NCBI GenBank assembly: GCA_963995505.1
Contig: OZ023192.1
Location: 13,933,001 to 13,997,000 of the forward strand
Reading direction: 5' to 3'
Length of the DNA stretch: 64,000 nt
From: Hypericum androsaemum
Lineage: Eukaryota > Streptophyta > Magnoliopsida > Malpighiales > Hypericaceae
Each line of letters begins with the position of its first letter. Position 1 is the first letter of the stretch. Below the pieces are notes generated by a model. That model was not told where the DNA came from and did no database searches. It saw only the letters and a program-made list of their open reading frames with translations. This document shows positions 37,005-47,540 of this stretch, in pieces. The position numbers and the translations under genes were made by a program.

Positions 37005-37072
37005 GAAAATGGGTCACTAATGTATTGGCTGACTTGATATATCCGTAAATTGCCAATTATATTTGAGGCAAA
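37005..37072 (+). repeat. 68-bp flanking duplication, left copy
   Basis: Abuts the left LTR of the copia element. It matches 42399-42466 at 67 of 68 positions (one T/C difference). The same sequence occurs once, without insertion, in units 2 and 4 (near 31757 and 47865). Confidence 0.9.
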
Positions 37073-37469
37073 TGTTAGACTTTGAAAGTTTTGATTTTGT
37101 ACGTTAATGGTGAAAAGGCACAGGGAAGGAGATAAGAGGAACGGTTGGGAGGAAAGATAAAATCCTCATTTTCTCTTGTTGTTTTCTCTGTACATTTTGT
37201 CACTTTATATACTAAACTTTACATGTGTTGAAGAAAGAGAAAAAGGAATAAAACAAATCGAATCTTGCATAATAATTAGCTAGCCAACTGATTTCCAGAG
37301 GCATTGTCCCTATGATGAAGTAGTGGGACCCAGATGTCTCCAATACATAAATTAGCTATTGTGGTGGGGACCGCCAGATCTTGACCTTTATTACTATGCA
37401 CCAGCGTTGGTTCCTGAAGCCCATTAGATGAGTTTGGGCCTTCGGGTGGAGAGGAGAATGGGCTTAACA
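37073..37469 (-). repeat. 3' LTR of the copia element
   Basis: 397 bp, TGTTAG...CTTAACA on plus. The G-rich polypurine tract (minus strand GTGGGGGGG) lies just inside at 37470-37478. Three differences from the other LTR. Confidence 0.93.
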
Positions 37470-40400
37470 CCCCCCCACAAGCTAAAATGTGTGGATCACA
37501 CATCCCAAGCTTGAGAATAAGCTCGCTGTGTCGAGAAGAGCTGAGTGCTTTAGTAAAAACATCAGCCAATTGCACCAGTGTATCAACATGAAAGAGTTTG
37601 AGAACTCCAAGCTGTACCTTTTCTCGGACGATGTGGCAATCGATCTCGATGTACTTAGTGCGCTCATGGAAGACCGGATTCTCCGCGATGTAAATGGCAC
37701 TTTGACTATCACAGAATAATAGAGCCGGAGTAGGGTGAGGCACGTGAAGATCATCAAGCAAGTAGCGTAACAATTGAAGTTCACAAGTGGTATCGGCCAT
37801 GGCGCGATATTCAGCTTCAGATGATGAACGCGAGGCTGTAGGATGCTTCTTAGTTCGCCAGGAAATGAGTGAGTTGCCCAGAAAGACTGAAAAACCAGTG
37901 AGTGATCTTCGAGAGTCGGGACAACCAGCCCAATCGCTATCACAATATGCCTTAAGATGAGAAGTGGAATTTGTAGGATAGTAAATACCTGCTCCTGGAC
38001 ATCCTTTTAGATATTTAAGAATCCGATATGCAGCCTTGAGGTGTAGATCAGTAGGACAAGAGAGAAATTGGCTGAGTTGTTGAACAACATAGGTAATATC
38101 CGGCCAAGTATTGGTGAGATAGATAAGTCGCCCTATCAGGCGTCTGTAGGTAGAAGATGTAACGACCTCAGAGTGATTCAATTCACAATCCTCATCGTCT
38201 TCAAGATCAGGCGAGTCATCCAAAGGAACACCAGAATCAGCTTCAAGTTTTAGATTGAGCTCGGCAGGAGTGGACACTGGTTTACATCCCAAGAAACCTG
38301 AATCATGAAGTAACTCAAGGGTGTACTTGCGTTGACAAACATGAAGGCCAGTGGTTTTCCGAGCAATCTCCAATCCAAGAAAATACTTAAGACGTTCCAA
38401 ATCTTTAAGTTTCAGATTTTGGTGAAGAAACAACTTGACAGCATCAATAGCAGAGATATCAGCTCCTGCGAGGACAATATCATCAACATAGACCAATAAA
38501 ACAGTAAATTCCTGACCCGTCCCCTTGGTGAAGAGGGAATGATCAGACTGGGATTGAGAGAATCCAAAACTGAGTAGGAGAGATGTCAATTTTGCGAACC
38601 ATTGACGACTGGCTTACTTCAAGCCATAGAGAGATTTCCAAAGATGGCAAACCATTCCACTTTGATCTGCTAGCATGGAAAGGCCAAGAGGAGGCTCCAT
38701 GTAAACTTCCTCAAATAGATCACCATTTAGAAAGGTATTATTGACATCTAATTAATGTAGATGCCAATGATTCTGCACAGCTAAAGCAAGGAGAAGGCGA
38801 ACAGTAGTTAACTTGGCAACTGGAGAAAAAGTATCCAGAAAATCAATGCCAAGTTCTTGTGTGTAGCCCTTGGCCACCAGCCTGGCTTTGTGTCTCTCAA
38901 TGCTCCCATCTGTATTGTGTTTGACTTTGAATACCCACTTACATTTAACTGCCTTCTTCCCTGCAGGTAAAGGTACTAGATCCCAAGTATGGTTTGATTG
39001 CAAAGCATCGAGTTCAGTTGCCATGGCCTCAGTCCAACAATCATGCTTAATGGCCTCTAGATATGTCATGGGTTCTAAAGTAGCAAGAAAACTTAAAGAG
39101 AAAGCTCTATGATTAGGAGAACAGTGATCAAGACGAAAGTAAGAAGTGAGAGGGAAAGAAATGTTGACCTGCCCTGAAGATGAATTGGTATGGAAAGCTG
39201 AGTTACATATGTAATCTGTTAAACGAATTGGAGGGACTCGAGTCCTCTGGGACCTTCTGATAGGAGCATCAACAACCTGAGGTGGATTAATAGTAGGAGA
39301 GCTAGGTTGTCTAGGGGAAGGAGATGATTCTGGTGATGAAGGTAAATCAGGGGCAAATGAACTGGTGAGGTCTGTAGGTGGACTAGAAGGATCTGTAGGT
39401 TGGTCAGTGATAGGTGATGCTGAAGGAAGGACCAGGTCTGTAGGTAAATATGGTTGGAATATGGTCTGGCTATATACATGCTGATTTTGAAAGGGGAACA
39501 CATCTTCGTAAAACAATACATCCCTAGAAAAAATGACTTCTTGTGTGTGAAGATTGTAAAGTTTGTAGCCCTTAATGTGAGAGGGTATTCCAAGAAATAA
39601 AAAAGGTGCAGATCTTGGATCAAATTTTGTTCTCCCAGTAGGCAAAGTCGAAGCATAACAGACCAAAGACCTTAATATGCTTCAGCTTAGGCAACTGGTT
39701 ATGCAAGATTTCAAAGGGAGTTTTATTGTTCAAAACTGATGATGGTGCTCGATTGATCAAATATGTAGCATAAAGAATGCAATCACTCCAAAAAATCAGA
39801 GGTAAATGTGCTTGAATGCAAAGTGATCTAGCGACATTGAGAATATGCTGATATTTCCTTTCTACTCGCCCATTTTGTTGGGGAGTTTGCACGCAAGAAA
39901 GCTCATGATGAATGCCAGTCCTAGCAAAGAAATCAGTCATGTAAAATTCTTTTCCTTGGTCACTGTGTATGGTTTTAACTTTGCAAGAAAATTGTCTTTC
40001 TACTATGATGCAGAATTGCTCAATTAAAGACTGGACTTCAGCTTTAGTTGTCATTAAAAAAGTCCATAAAGCTCGACTATGATCATCTACAACTGTTAAA
40101 AAATAAGAGTAACCATCATAAGAGGAAATGCTATATTTACCCCAGATATCAACGTGAATAAGCTCAAAATTGTTCATTGCAATTGATTGACTAACTGGAA
40201 AAGGAAGACGTCTATGCTTGGCAAGATGACACACTTCACAAGGGGAAGGTACCCGACAATCTATTATTGGTTCTAAGTGTTTCATTACCTGCAATTTAGA
40301 GGAAGATAAATGTCCTAACCTACTATGCCATAAAGTAAGGTTATTGTGAATAAGCTCTAGAGTTGCTGTTGTCTTAGGATGGATAAACAAAGGAGGTCGT

Positions 40401-41957
40401 TGATGTCCCGTATGCAGAAGATAAAGTCCCTTAACAAGCTCAGCTTTACCAATCATCTTCAGGGTAGTAGGGTCCTGGACATAACAAAAATCAGAAGTGA
40501 AGTTAGCTAAGTACGATGTTGATTTCAGTAATTGGCTTATAGACAAAAGATTGAAAGTGAATGTGGGCACGTGAAGCACATTTCTGAGAATTAGGAGTTC
40601 AGAAAGCTGCACAGTTCCTATGTGGCTAGCTTGTACTCTTGAACCAGTAGGTAAGAGTATGTGAGTATCGAGTAATGGCTGGAAATCAGTAAACGAATCT
40701 AAGGAACAAGCTACGTGGTCAGTTGCACCACTATCGACAATCCAAGTCTGGTTAGAAAAAGAAGAAAAAGAACCAATAAATGAAGTGATGACTGTACCTG
40801 AACTGGAAGGATTAACACATGAGTGAATCTGGGGTGAATGAGTGCTAGAACTACTTGGGATGTGTTTGGGTTTGTTACTAGATCGTGTGGACGGTTGTAA
40901 GAGAGCCAGGAGGCTAGAACGTTGCTCGACAGTCAAACACAACTGAGAGATTTCCTGAGAGGTCTCAGTTGTACCCTGCAGAGAGTCAGGAGCTGCAAGA
41001 TTGGCCATTCGTGTATTCCCTTTATTTCCACCATCCCGAGTGGGAGTTCTGAACTTAAAACCAGGTGGAAAGCCATGTTTTCTGTAGCACTTATCAACGG
41101 TATGACCAAATAGATTACAAAAAGTGCATTGAGGCTTCTTACCATTAGAGTTCCAATTCTTCTTATAGTTCCCCTGGGCAGAAAAAGAACTGGGATCTTG
41201 TGAAGATCCGTGTACCACTCCATGAGTCATGGGAGTTGGTTGAGCAGGGGCAACATATTGCTGCTCGTGTTGATGAGCCAAATAGAGAGCTCGTGTCAAC
41301 GAAGGCAGGGGGTCACTTAAGAGAATCTAAGATCGAATACTAGCATAGTTATCATTAAGCCCTTTTAGAAAACGAATAACCTGATTAGTGTCATAATAGC
41401 CTCTAACAACACGAATGGCCTCACAAGAATCATCGAGATCTTCATCTCCTTCCTTTTTTGCACACTCACAACTCGGTATTGGCTGGAGTTCGTCCAGTTG
41501 GTCCCACAAGGTTTGAAACTGGGTAAAATAGCTAGTCATAGATAACGCACCTTGATGGAAGCTGTGAATCTCTTCCAGAAGATTGTTGATTCGTATAGCA
41601 TCTCCACGGCCAAACCTCTGTTTGAGGTTGCTCCAAGCATGCGCAGCACTCTCAAATTGATGCAACGACTGAGCAATAGACGGTTCAACAGAGCAAATAA
41701 TCCAGTTCAGCACCATATTGTTGGATCTCTTCCAAGCAGAGTAGTGAGTCTCACTACGACGAGGTGGTTTAACTGAATCATCGATGAACTGGTCCTTGTT
41801 CTTGCAACTAAGGGTGAGAAGCATAGATTTGCTCCAAGAGTAGTAATTTGACCCTGAGTAGTGGTGAAACGAGAACAAGTGTTGGTGTCTCGCTAGAGTG
41901 GAAATAATAGGGACTACTCTCATCAGTGGTCCAACTGGAGGTCTTCTCTGTCTCCAT
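37276..41957 (-). pseudogene. Copia gag-pol, broken by stops and frameshifts
   Basis: The first ATG (41957) is out of frame with the main gag frame, implying a shift near 41860. Gag (41327-41900) ends at a TAG. The next frame (41299-39620) holds the zinc knuckle CTFCNLFGHTVDKC, protease WIVDSGATDH, pre-integrase LWHSRLGH, and integrase with DIWG and HSDQGKEF. A one-base shift near 39655 leads to the 39666-38752 frame with early RT (KARLVAKGYTQ). In-frame TAA stops follow near 38750 and 38617. RT continues (YVDDI) into RNase H (DSDWAG, SSEAEYRAM) up to the polypurine tract. Three of the stops fit a C-to-T change in a glutamine codon. The breaks make autonomous movement implausible. Confidence 0.92.
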
Positions 41958-42001
41958 GACGTTTTTAGAGAAAGAAAGCTAGTGAGAAAGCTCTGATACC
42001 A

Positions 42002-42398
42002 TGTTAGACTTTGAAGGTTTTGATTTTGTACGTTAATGGTGAAAAGGCACAGGGAAGGAGATAAGAGGAACGGTTGGGAGGAAAGATAAAATCCTCATTT
42101 TCTCTTGTTGTTTTCTCTGTACATTTTGTCACTTTATATACTAAACTTTACATGTGTTGAAGAAAGAGAAAAAGGAATAAAACAAATCGAATCTTGCATA
42201 ATAATTAGCTAGCCAACTGATTTCCAGAGGCATTGTCCTTGTGATGAAGTAGTGGGACCCAGATGTCTCCAATACATAAATTAGCTATTGTGGTGGGGAC
42301 CGCCAGATCTTGACCTTTATTACTATGCACCAGCGTTGGTTCCTGAAGCCCATTAGATGAGTTTGGGCCTTCGGGTGGAGAGGAGAATGGGCTTAACA
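42002..42398 (-). repeat. 5' LTR of the copia element
   Basis: 397 bp; three differences from the 3' LTR by my count (about 99.2% identical), pointing to a recent insertion. Confidence 0.93.
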
Positions 42399-42466
42399 GA
42401 AAATGGGTCACTAATGTATTGGCTGACTTGATATATCCGTAAATTGCCAATTACATTTGAGGCAAA
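42399..42466 (+). repeat. 68-bp flanking duplication, right copy
   Basis: Directly follows the LTR end AACA and continues into the normal unit sequence (AACGGTATGACTCCGAGC), so the right side is the original continuation and the left copy is the duplicate or its mirror. Confidence 0.9.
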
Positions 42467-42555
42467 TAACGGTATGACTCCGAGCTAATATCTCGAATAG
42501 TACTATGTATTGGCGACCAAATAACTCAATCTCATCCTAGTGGTCATGGACACGA

Positions 42556-42783
42556 TCACCGGATGAATTTGTTAAGTTAAAAAGTGACTGTTCTTCCTCC
42601 GACAATCTCCGATTGTCAAGGGAACACATGAGTCATTCGGGATGTAAAGGGTTATTGAATTCGCAGATTTGTAAAGAGCATTAACTATGGCACATCTTTT
42701 GTGGCGGAGTTTTGGACATTAGTTATGAGACTTGAGTTAGAACGAGATAAATCCTTCTGACGGGTAATTGACGACGTTGATCG
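42556..42783 (+). pseudogene. RNase H-domain relic, unit 3
   Basis: Aligned copy of the 48207-48480 relic, interrupted just after GACGTTGATCG by the fold-back element. Confidence 0.55.
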
Positions 42784-42792
42784 TCCTTAATT

Positions 42793-43886
42793 GGGATTTT
42801 TTCTAAAATGGGTAAAAAACATACATATTTTCTCTAAATAGACAAAAAGTTATACATATTCCCAAAATAAGTTGAAATATTATTTAATATTAAAAAATAT
42901 TGAAGGAGGCGCCCCAACAAGTTGGCGGCTCCAAATAATTTTTTTTAGATTAAAAAAAATTTGTCATACAATAAAATTGATTTTGTTACAAATTATGGGT
43001 AAACTTGATTCAATTCGTAAATTTATCTTAATACTTTGATCTGAATTTATCAAAATATACGGATAAACTTGATTCAATTCGTAAATTTATCCCAATACTT
43101 TGATCTGGATATATCAAATATACTTATATTTTTACTTAGAATAGGGTAAAAAAAATTTGAAGTGGAGGCGCCAAACAACCACGGCGCCTCCTTTAATTTT
43201 TTTAAGGACTTTTTTAAACAGAGTTTACCCTAAGAATTAACTTAAAAATTAAATTTTAAGATAGTGACCTATCTTCGGGTTAAAAGAGCTCTATGTTTAT
43301 TTGAATAATAATCTTATTCGGATATGGATTACATTTAATTTTCTATTTATTGTAACATTCGCTAAAAATAAATCTACATAAAGTAATTAAAAAACTCCAA
43401 AAAAAATTAAAGGAGGCGCCCTGGTTGTTGGCGCCTCCACTTCAATTTTTTTTCCTTTTAAGTAAAAATATAAGTATATTTTGATAGATTCAGATCAAAG
43501 TATTGGAATAAATTTACGAATTGAATAAAGTTTATCCGTATATTTTGATAAATTCAGATCAAAGTATTTGGATAAATTTACGAATTTAATCAAATTTATC
43601 CATAATTTGTAACAAAATCAATTTTATTATATGACAAATTTTTTTTGAATCGAAAAAAAAAATATTTGGAGGCGCCAACTTGTTGGGGCGCCTCCTTTAT
43701 ATATATATATATTCCAAACTTTCTCTGACATGTGCAGCGTTCCCACTGGAGGTGCCAACTTGTTGGGGCGCCTCCTTCAGTATTTTTTAATATTAAATAA
43801 TATTTCAACCTATTTTGGGAATATATATAACTTTTTACCTATTTAGGGAAAATATGTATGTTTTTTACCATTTTAGAAAAAATCCC
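42793..43886. mobile_element. Fold-back Mutator-like element with GGAGGCGCC palindromes
   Basis: 1,094 bp with a perfect 9-bp duplication, TCCTTAATT (42784-42792 and 43887-43895). Ends are GGGATTTTTTCTAAAATGG in inverted orientation. The two arms match over more than 400 bp, leaving a loop of roughly 170 bp around 43220-43390, so nearly the whole element can form one hairpin. Blocks of GGAGGCGCC and GGCGCCTCC occur in each arm around CAACAAGTTGG. The right arm carries about 75 bp extra, with a further GGCGCC block. No coding capacity. A decayed relative lies at 62855-63060. Confidence 0.88.
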
Positions 43887-43989
43887 TCCTTAATTATATT
43901 GTGTATTGGTCAAGTACGTGAACTTGAGGAAGGTTTTTAGTTTCCTAGTAGTACACGATGTGCTGTTTAACATTGATGAATAATAATAA

Positions 43990-44100
43990 TAAGTTTTTGA
44001 TAAGTACATTGTATTAAAAAAAAGTCAAAAACAGCAACTACACTGACTATTATTACACCTCTTTTTTTGATAAGTGACTATTATTACACCTTTTAGTGTT
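43990..44100 (-). mobile_element. LINE tail of unit 3 with a nested 14-bp micro-insertion
   Basis: Same insertion as 32377-32480. Inside it, TGACTATTATTACACCT (17 bp) is duplicated at 44044-44060 and 44075-44091 around the 14 bases CTTTTTTTGATAAG. That matches the extreme 3' end of the local LINE family (TTTTTTGATAAG), so it looks like a LINE insertion truncated to its tail. Confidence 0.55.
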
Positions 44101-44574
44101 TGGATGCACCGGGTTCAAATTCAGTGGGGACAAGTCTTGTCCCCCGAAGAAGATTGAATGACGGAGAAGGGTAATATTGTCAAACTACTGTTAAGTAAAC
44201 CAAGCTATAAATTAGAGATAACATAGTTATAGAAATATTTGAAAAGGAAAAAAAAAATTCAGTCAATTACCTTAAATCAAAATCACGTAAAATACATTAA
44301 AATTGACAGAAAAAAAGCTAGAAATCCTAAACCTTGGAGACGAACGTGGTGGCTTTGGCTAAAGTGAACGTAGATCAAGAAAACGAAGAAGAAATCTTCG
44401 ATGATGAAACAAATAAAAGGAGTTTCAATAAAGGTAAATACTTACGATTTTTATACAAAGGTTTCATTTTTAGTTAATTTTTATCACTCAAATCCAAGGT
44501 ACTAATTTATAAAGAAATATGATTATAATTTTTATCACTCAAATCCAAGGTACTCAATTATGAACTAGGCATGT

Positions 44575-45190
44575 TGTTATCAATTATGATTCTGGAATAT
44601 TGATATCCTTGTACTCGGATATTGGTTTATTACTTCTGTTATATTGGTTTCTTTCTTCTACAATATTGGTATTCTTGTACTCAGATAATGGTTTCATTCT
44701 TCCATTATATTGATATCCTTCTTATACGATATTTGTATCCTTGCACTCAGATATTAGTATTATTGTAGTATGATATTGGTATCTTTGTATTTCGATATTG
44801 ATTTCATTCTTCAATTATATTGGTATCTCTCTTATGAGAAATTGGTATCGGTATCCTTCTTGTGGGATATTGGTATCCTTCTTATGCGATATTGGTATCT
44901 TTGCATTCAGATATTAGTATTATTCTTTTGTAATATTGGTATCTTTGCACTCAGATATTAGTATTATTCTTTTACGATATTAGTATCATTCATCAACGAT
45001 ACCGGTATTCGTAAACTCCGATATTGATATCCTTATACTACAATATTGGTTTCATTCTTCAAATATATTAGTTTCCTTCTTCAACAATACTAGTATCTGT
45101 ATAATCTGATTGGTATTATCCTACTACACTGATATTAGTTTACTTCTTTTATGTTGGTTTTCTTCTATTCCAATACTCATATCCTTCTTC
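44575..45190 (-). repeat. ATTGGTATC satellite inside element B
   Basis: Degenerate tandem units of about 20-24 bp with GATATTGGTATCCTTCTT or GATATTGGTTTCATTCTT cores: the reverse complement of the element A satellite, twice as long. Confidence 0.85.
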
Positions 45191-45514
45191 TTTCAAAATA
45201 AATTTGCAGTCAATATTTGCGATATAATAACATTATATGCAATATGCCTGGTGTCGAAATAATACCACAATAAAGGTCAAATGGAAATCGAACCAATACC
45301 AATACCATATAAAAATAATGGCATTCGAACCAAAATCCCATAAAATAAAAACTAGTATGAGAACATTTGCATACCAAAATCACGGCCATACAAACGAACA
45401 TACTTATAAATATGAAAAACAATTCTGAACACAATCCGACTTCAACTAGAAAAGAGTGAATCAACTGGAGATAGCCAAGTTAACTTCATGTGATGAATCA
45501 AAAAGGGTAGGCTA

Positions 45515-45843
45515 CGGAGCGCTCCGGTGCTGGACGCCAGCTCCCTCCGATAGCCCTCATAGTTCTGCATCCCAGAATTCAGCAACTAAAACAGCTGATC
45601 GAACAGGACGCTCTCCCCTTCGTGCTCCAGCGAGTAGGTCCTCGCCATGTTCTTCACTCGGATATCCAGCGCCGGGAAAATCACCTGAAACAAACATTCC
45701 CATAAATTACCCCTCGGGAACACGAAAAATCACTAAAATCCTAAACCGCCAGCCCCCGCCTTCACCTCGTCCTCGGCGTTGAAGTGGTGCTTGTATATCC
45801 CCCAGAGAAAGTTGCACCGCTTGAGAACCGGCAGTATGTCGGC
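45515..45843 (-). pseudogene. Captured BRUTUS-like hemerythrin fragment with intron
   Basis: On the minus strand, exon 45843-45766 encodes FLWGIYKHHFNAEDE and ends at GAG|GTGAAG. The intron ends TTTGTTTCAG|GTG and exon 45684 onward continues VIFPALDIRVKNMARTYSLE, then GESVLFDQLF. A TAG follows where the family has Glu, then RRELASSTGAL. This is the first hemerythrin domain of plant BRUTUS/BTS-type iron-responsive E3 ubiquitin ligases; CHY and RING zinc fingers are absent. Cys of HHCNAEDE is Phe here. Retention of the intron shows DNA-level capture, not retroposition. Identification is from memory of the family motif. Confidence 0.75.
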
Positions 45844-46438
45844 TATCAGTAATAATTTTTAGAAAAAGTTAATTTAGAACTCACATAAACTCTAAATCCT
45901 AAATCGTACGACAATGAAAGGGGAAAAGGGGAGCGATTACATGGGAAAGTCGATGAGGGGAACATCGGCGAAGGAGCGAGCGACGGGAAGTGGCGAGTGA
46001 CGAAAGAGATTGCCGTAATCAATGTCGTGGAACCCTAACTGGAACAGGAGAGGAAGAGCGGGAACGGATCTGCAGCGACTGCACGAGGAAAAGATGGAAA
46101 TGGCCTGCAACGACGGCGCGAGAAGAAGCACGAGACCGGTTTTGCAACGATGGCACGAGGAAGAGAGTTGGGAGGGGGTTTGAGAGGAGAGGAACAGAGA
46201 GTCGGAAGAGATGTGGATTTGTTTTTGGATTTACGCTAAAGGAAAGACGTGAATGGACGGTAGCTTGTGGAACTCTAACTGAGTTGTCTTTGGATCAAAA
46301 CTCGAAAATGCCCTCGATAAATTCTGGTCATCAGATCAATTAAAAAAAGAATTTGACTAGATTCAATGGTCAATAATTAGTCCATACGATAGGGACGAAT
46401 TTTATGTAATCCTCACTGAATACAAATCCGGATGGACC

Positions 46439-46733
46439 TATCACCTAAGGAATGATAACCTTTTTTTATCACAATTCCATTAGCATTCATAACTTCATCT
46501 TTTGTGAAGTAATAAAAATTTACTTATAAAAAAATACCACAATTGTCTCAACTATCTTCCGTAAAAGGTGAAAAAATCTACAAGTATCTTATCCAACACC
46601 TCAAGATATCATAAAACGTTGGCAACCAATCGATATGGATGCCCTGGGACCATATATATGCTTTGGTAAATTAAATTGGACCGTAGTCACAACGTACCGA
46701 TAATAACATATGAAACAGTAACATTTCTGAGCA
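46439..46733 (+). promoter_or_regulatory. Truncated upstream region of Lhcb1 copy 4
   Basis: The sequence matches distal upstream DNA of copy 3 (32490-32756) up to AACATTT.TGAG, then jumps directly to CAATGGCAGC. About 550 bp that in copy 3 contain the conserved CCAAT and TATAAATA are missing. By chance a CCAAT (46626-46630) and CATATATATG (46651-46660, about 80 bp before ATG) lie close enough to act as a substitute core promoter. Confidence 0.75.
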
Positions 46734-47540
46734 ATGGCAGCTGCAACAATGGCACTCTCTTCCCCTGCCTTTGCGGGCCAGGCCCACAAACCCAGCTCGG
46801 GTGTCCTTCAGGGTGTAAGCAACGGAGGAAGTGTGTCTATGAGGAAGTCCGCCACCAAGAAGCCGGCTGGCCCATCTTCCAGCCCGTGGTATGGCCCGGA
46901 CCGCGTCAAGTACTTGGGTCCATTCTCTGGGGAGGCCCCAAGCTACCTGACCGGTGAGTTCCCGGGTGACTACGGCTGGGACACTGCTGGACTCTCGGCT
47001 GACCCGGAGACCTTCGCCAAGAACCGGGAGCTCGAGGTGATTCACTGTCGGTGGGCCATGCTTGGTGCCCTTGGGTGCGTGTTCCCGGAGCTCCTGGCCC
47101 GGAACGGGGTCAAATTTGGGGAGGCCGTGTGGTTCAAGGCGGGAGCCCAGATCTTCAGCGAGGGTGGGTTGGACTACTTGGGCAACCCGAGCCTGGTCTA
47201 CGCGCAGAGCATCCTAGCCATCTGGGCCACCCAGGTCGTCCTCATGGGAGCCATTGAGGGCTACAGAATTGCTGGTGGGCCGCTTGGTGAAATCACTGAC
47301 CCACTCTACCCAGGAGGCAGCTTCGACCCATTAGGCTTGGCCGACGACCCTGAGGCCTTCGCCGAGCTCAAAGTGAAGGAGATCAAGAATGGTAGGCTAG
47401 CCATGTTCTCTATGTTTGGGTTCTTCGTGCAGGCCATCGTCACTGGTAAAGGCCCACTTGAGAACCTCGCAGACCACCTCGCCGACCCAGTAAACAACAA
47501 TGCTTGGGCCTTTGCGACCAACTTCGTTCCCGGCAAGTGA
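46734..47540 (+). CDS. Lhcb1: Lhcb1, LHCII chlorophyll a/b-binding protein (copy 4)
   Basis: An intact 268-codon frame, all chlorophyll ligands present. Two odd substitutions: Ser for Arg33 near the end of the transit peptide (NGGSVSM), and Tyr for the otherwise invariant His156 (SLVYAQS; mature position 120). The C-terminal part is of the [15 protein letters not shown] type shared with copies 5 and 6. Because the usual proximal promoter is deleted, expression is doubtful. The ORF may be intact only because the deletion is recent, because of gene conversion, or because a substitute promoter works. Confidence 0.93.
   Translation: MAAATMALSSPAFAGQAHKPSSGVLQGVSNGGSVSMRKSATKKPAGPSSSPWYGPDRVKYLGPFSGEAPSYLTGEFPGDYGWDTAGLSADPETFAKNRELEVIHCRWAMLGALGCVFPELLARNGVKFGEAVWFKAGAQIFSEGGLDYLGNPSLVYAQSILAIWATQVVLMGAIEGYRIAGGPLGEITDPLYPGGSFDPLGLADDPEAFAELKVKEIKNGRLAMFSMFGFFVQAIVTGKGPLENLADHLADPVNNNAWAFATNFVPGK

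Larger units (their letters stand above)
37073..42398 (-). mobile_element. Full-length but disabled Ty1-copia retrotransposon
   Basis: 5,326 bp on the minus strand with 397-bp LTRs, a primer-binding site TGGTATCAGAGC (initiator tRNA-Met) directly inside the 5' LTR (41990-42001) and a polypurine tract before the 3' LTR. Order is gag-PR-IN-RT-RH, as in copia. Instead of a 5-bp target duplication it is flanked by a 68-bp duplication. It lies in the spacer between Lhcb1 copies 3 and 4. Confidence 0.95.
44111..46429 (-). mobile_element. Gene-capturing Mutator-like element B
   Basis: 2,319 bp; 9-bp duplication with one mismatch, GGATG(C/G)ACC (44102-44110 and 46430-46438). Ends GGGTTCAAATTCAGTGGGG and inverted GGATTTGTATTCAGTGAGG. 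The right 180 bp match the left end of element A in inverted orientation, and the satellite matches that of A. It carries a BRUTUS-like fragment. A second exon-like GC-rich frame (minus, about 46131-45940, ending VPLIDFPM) is unidentified. Confidence 0.85.
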
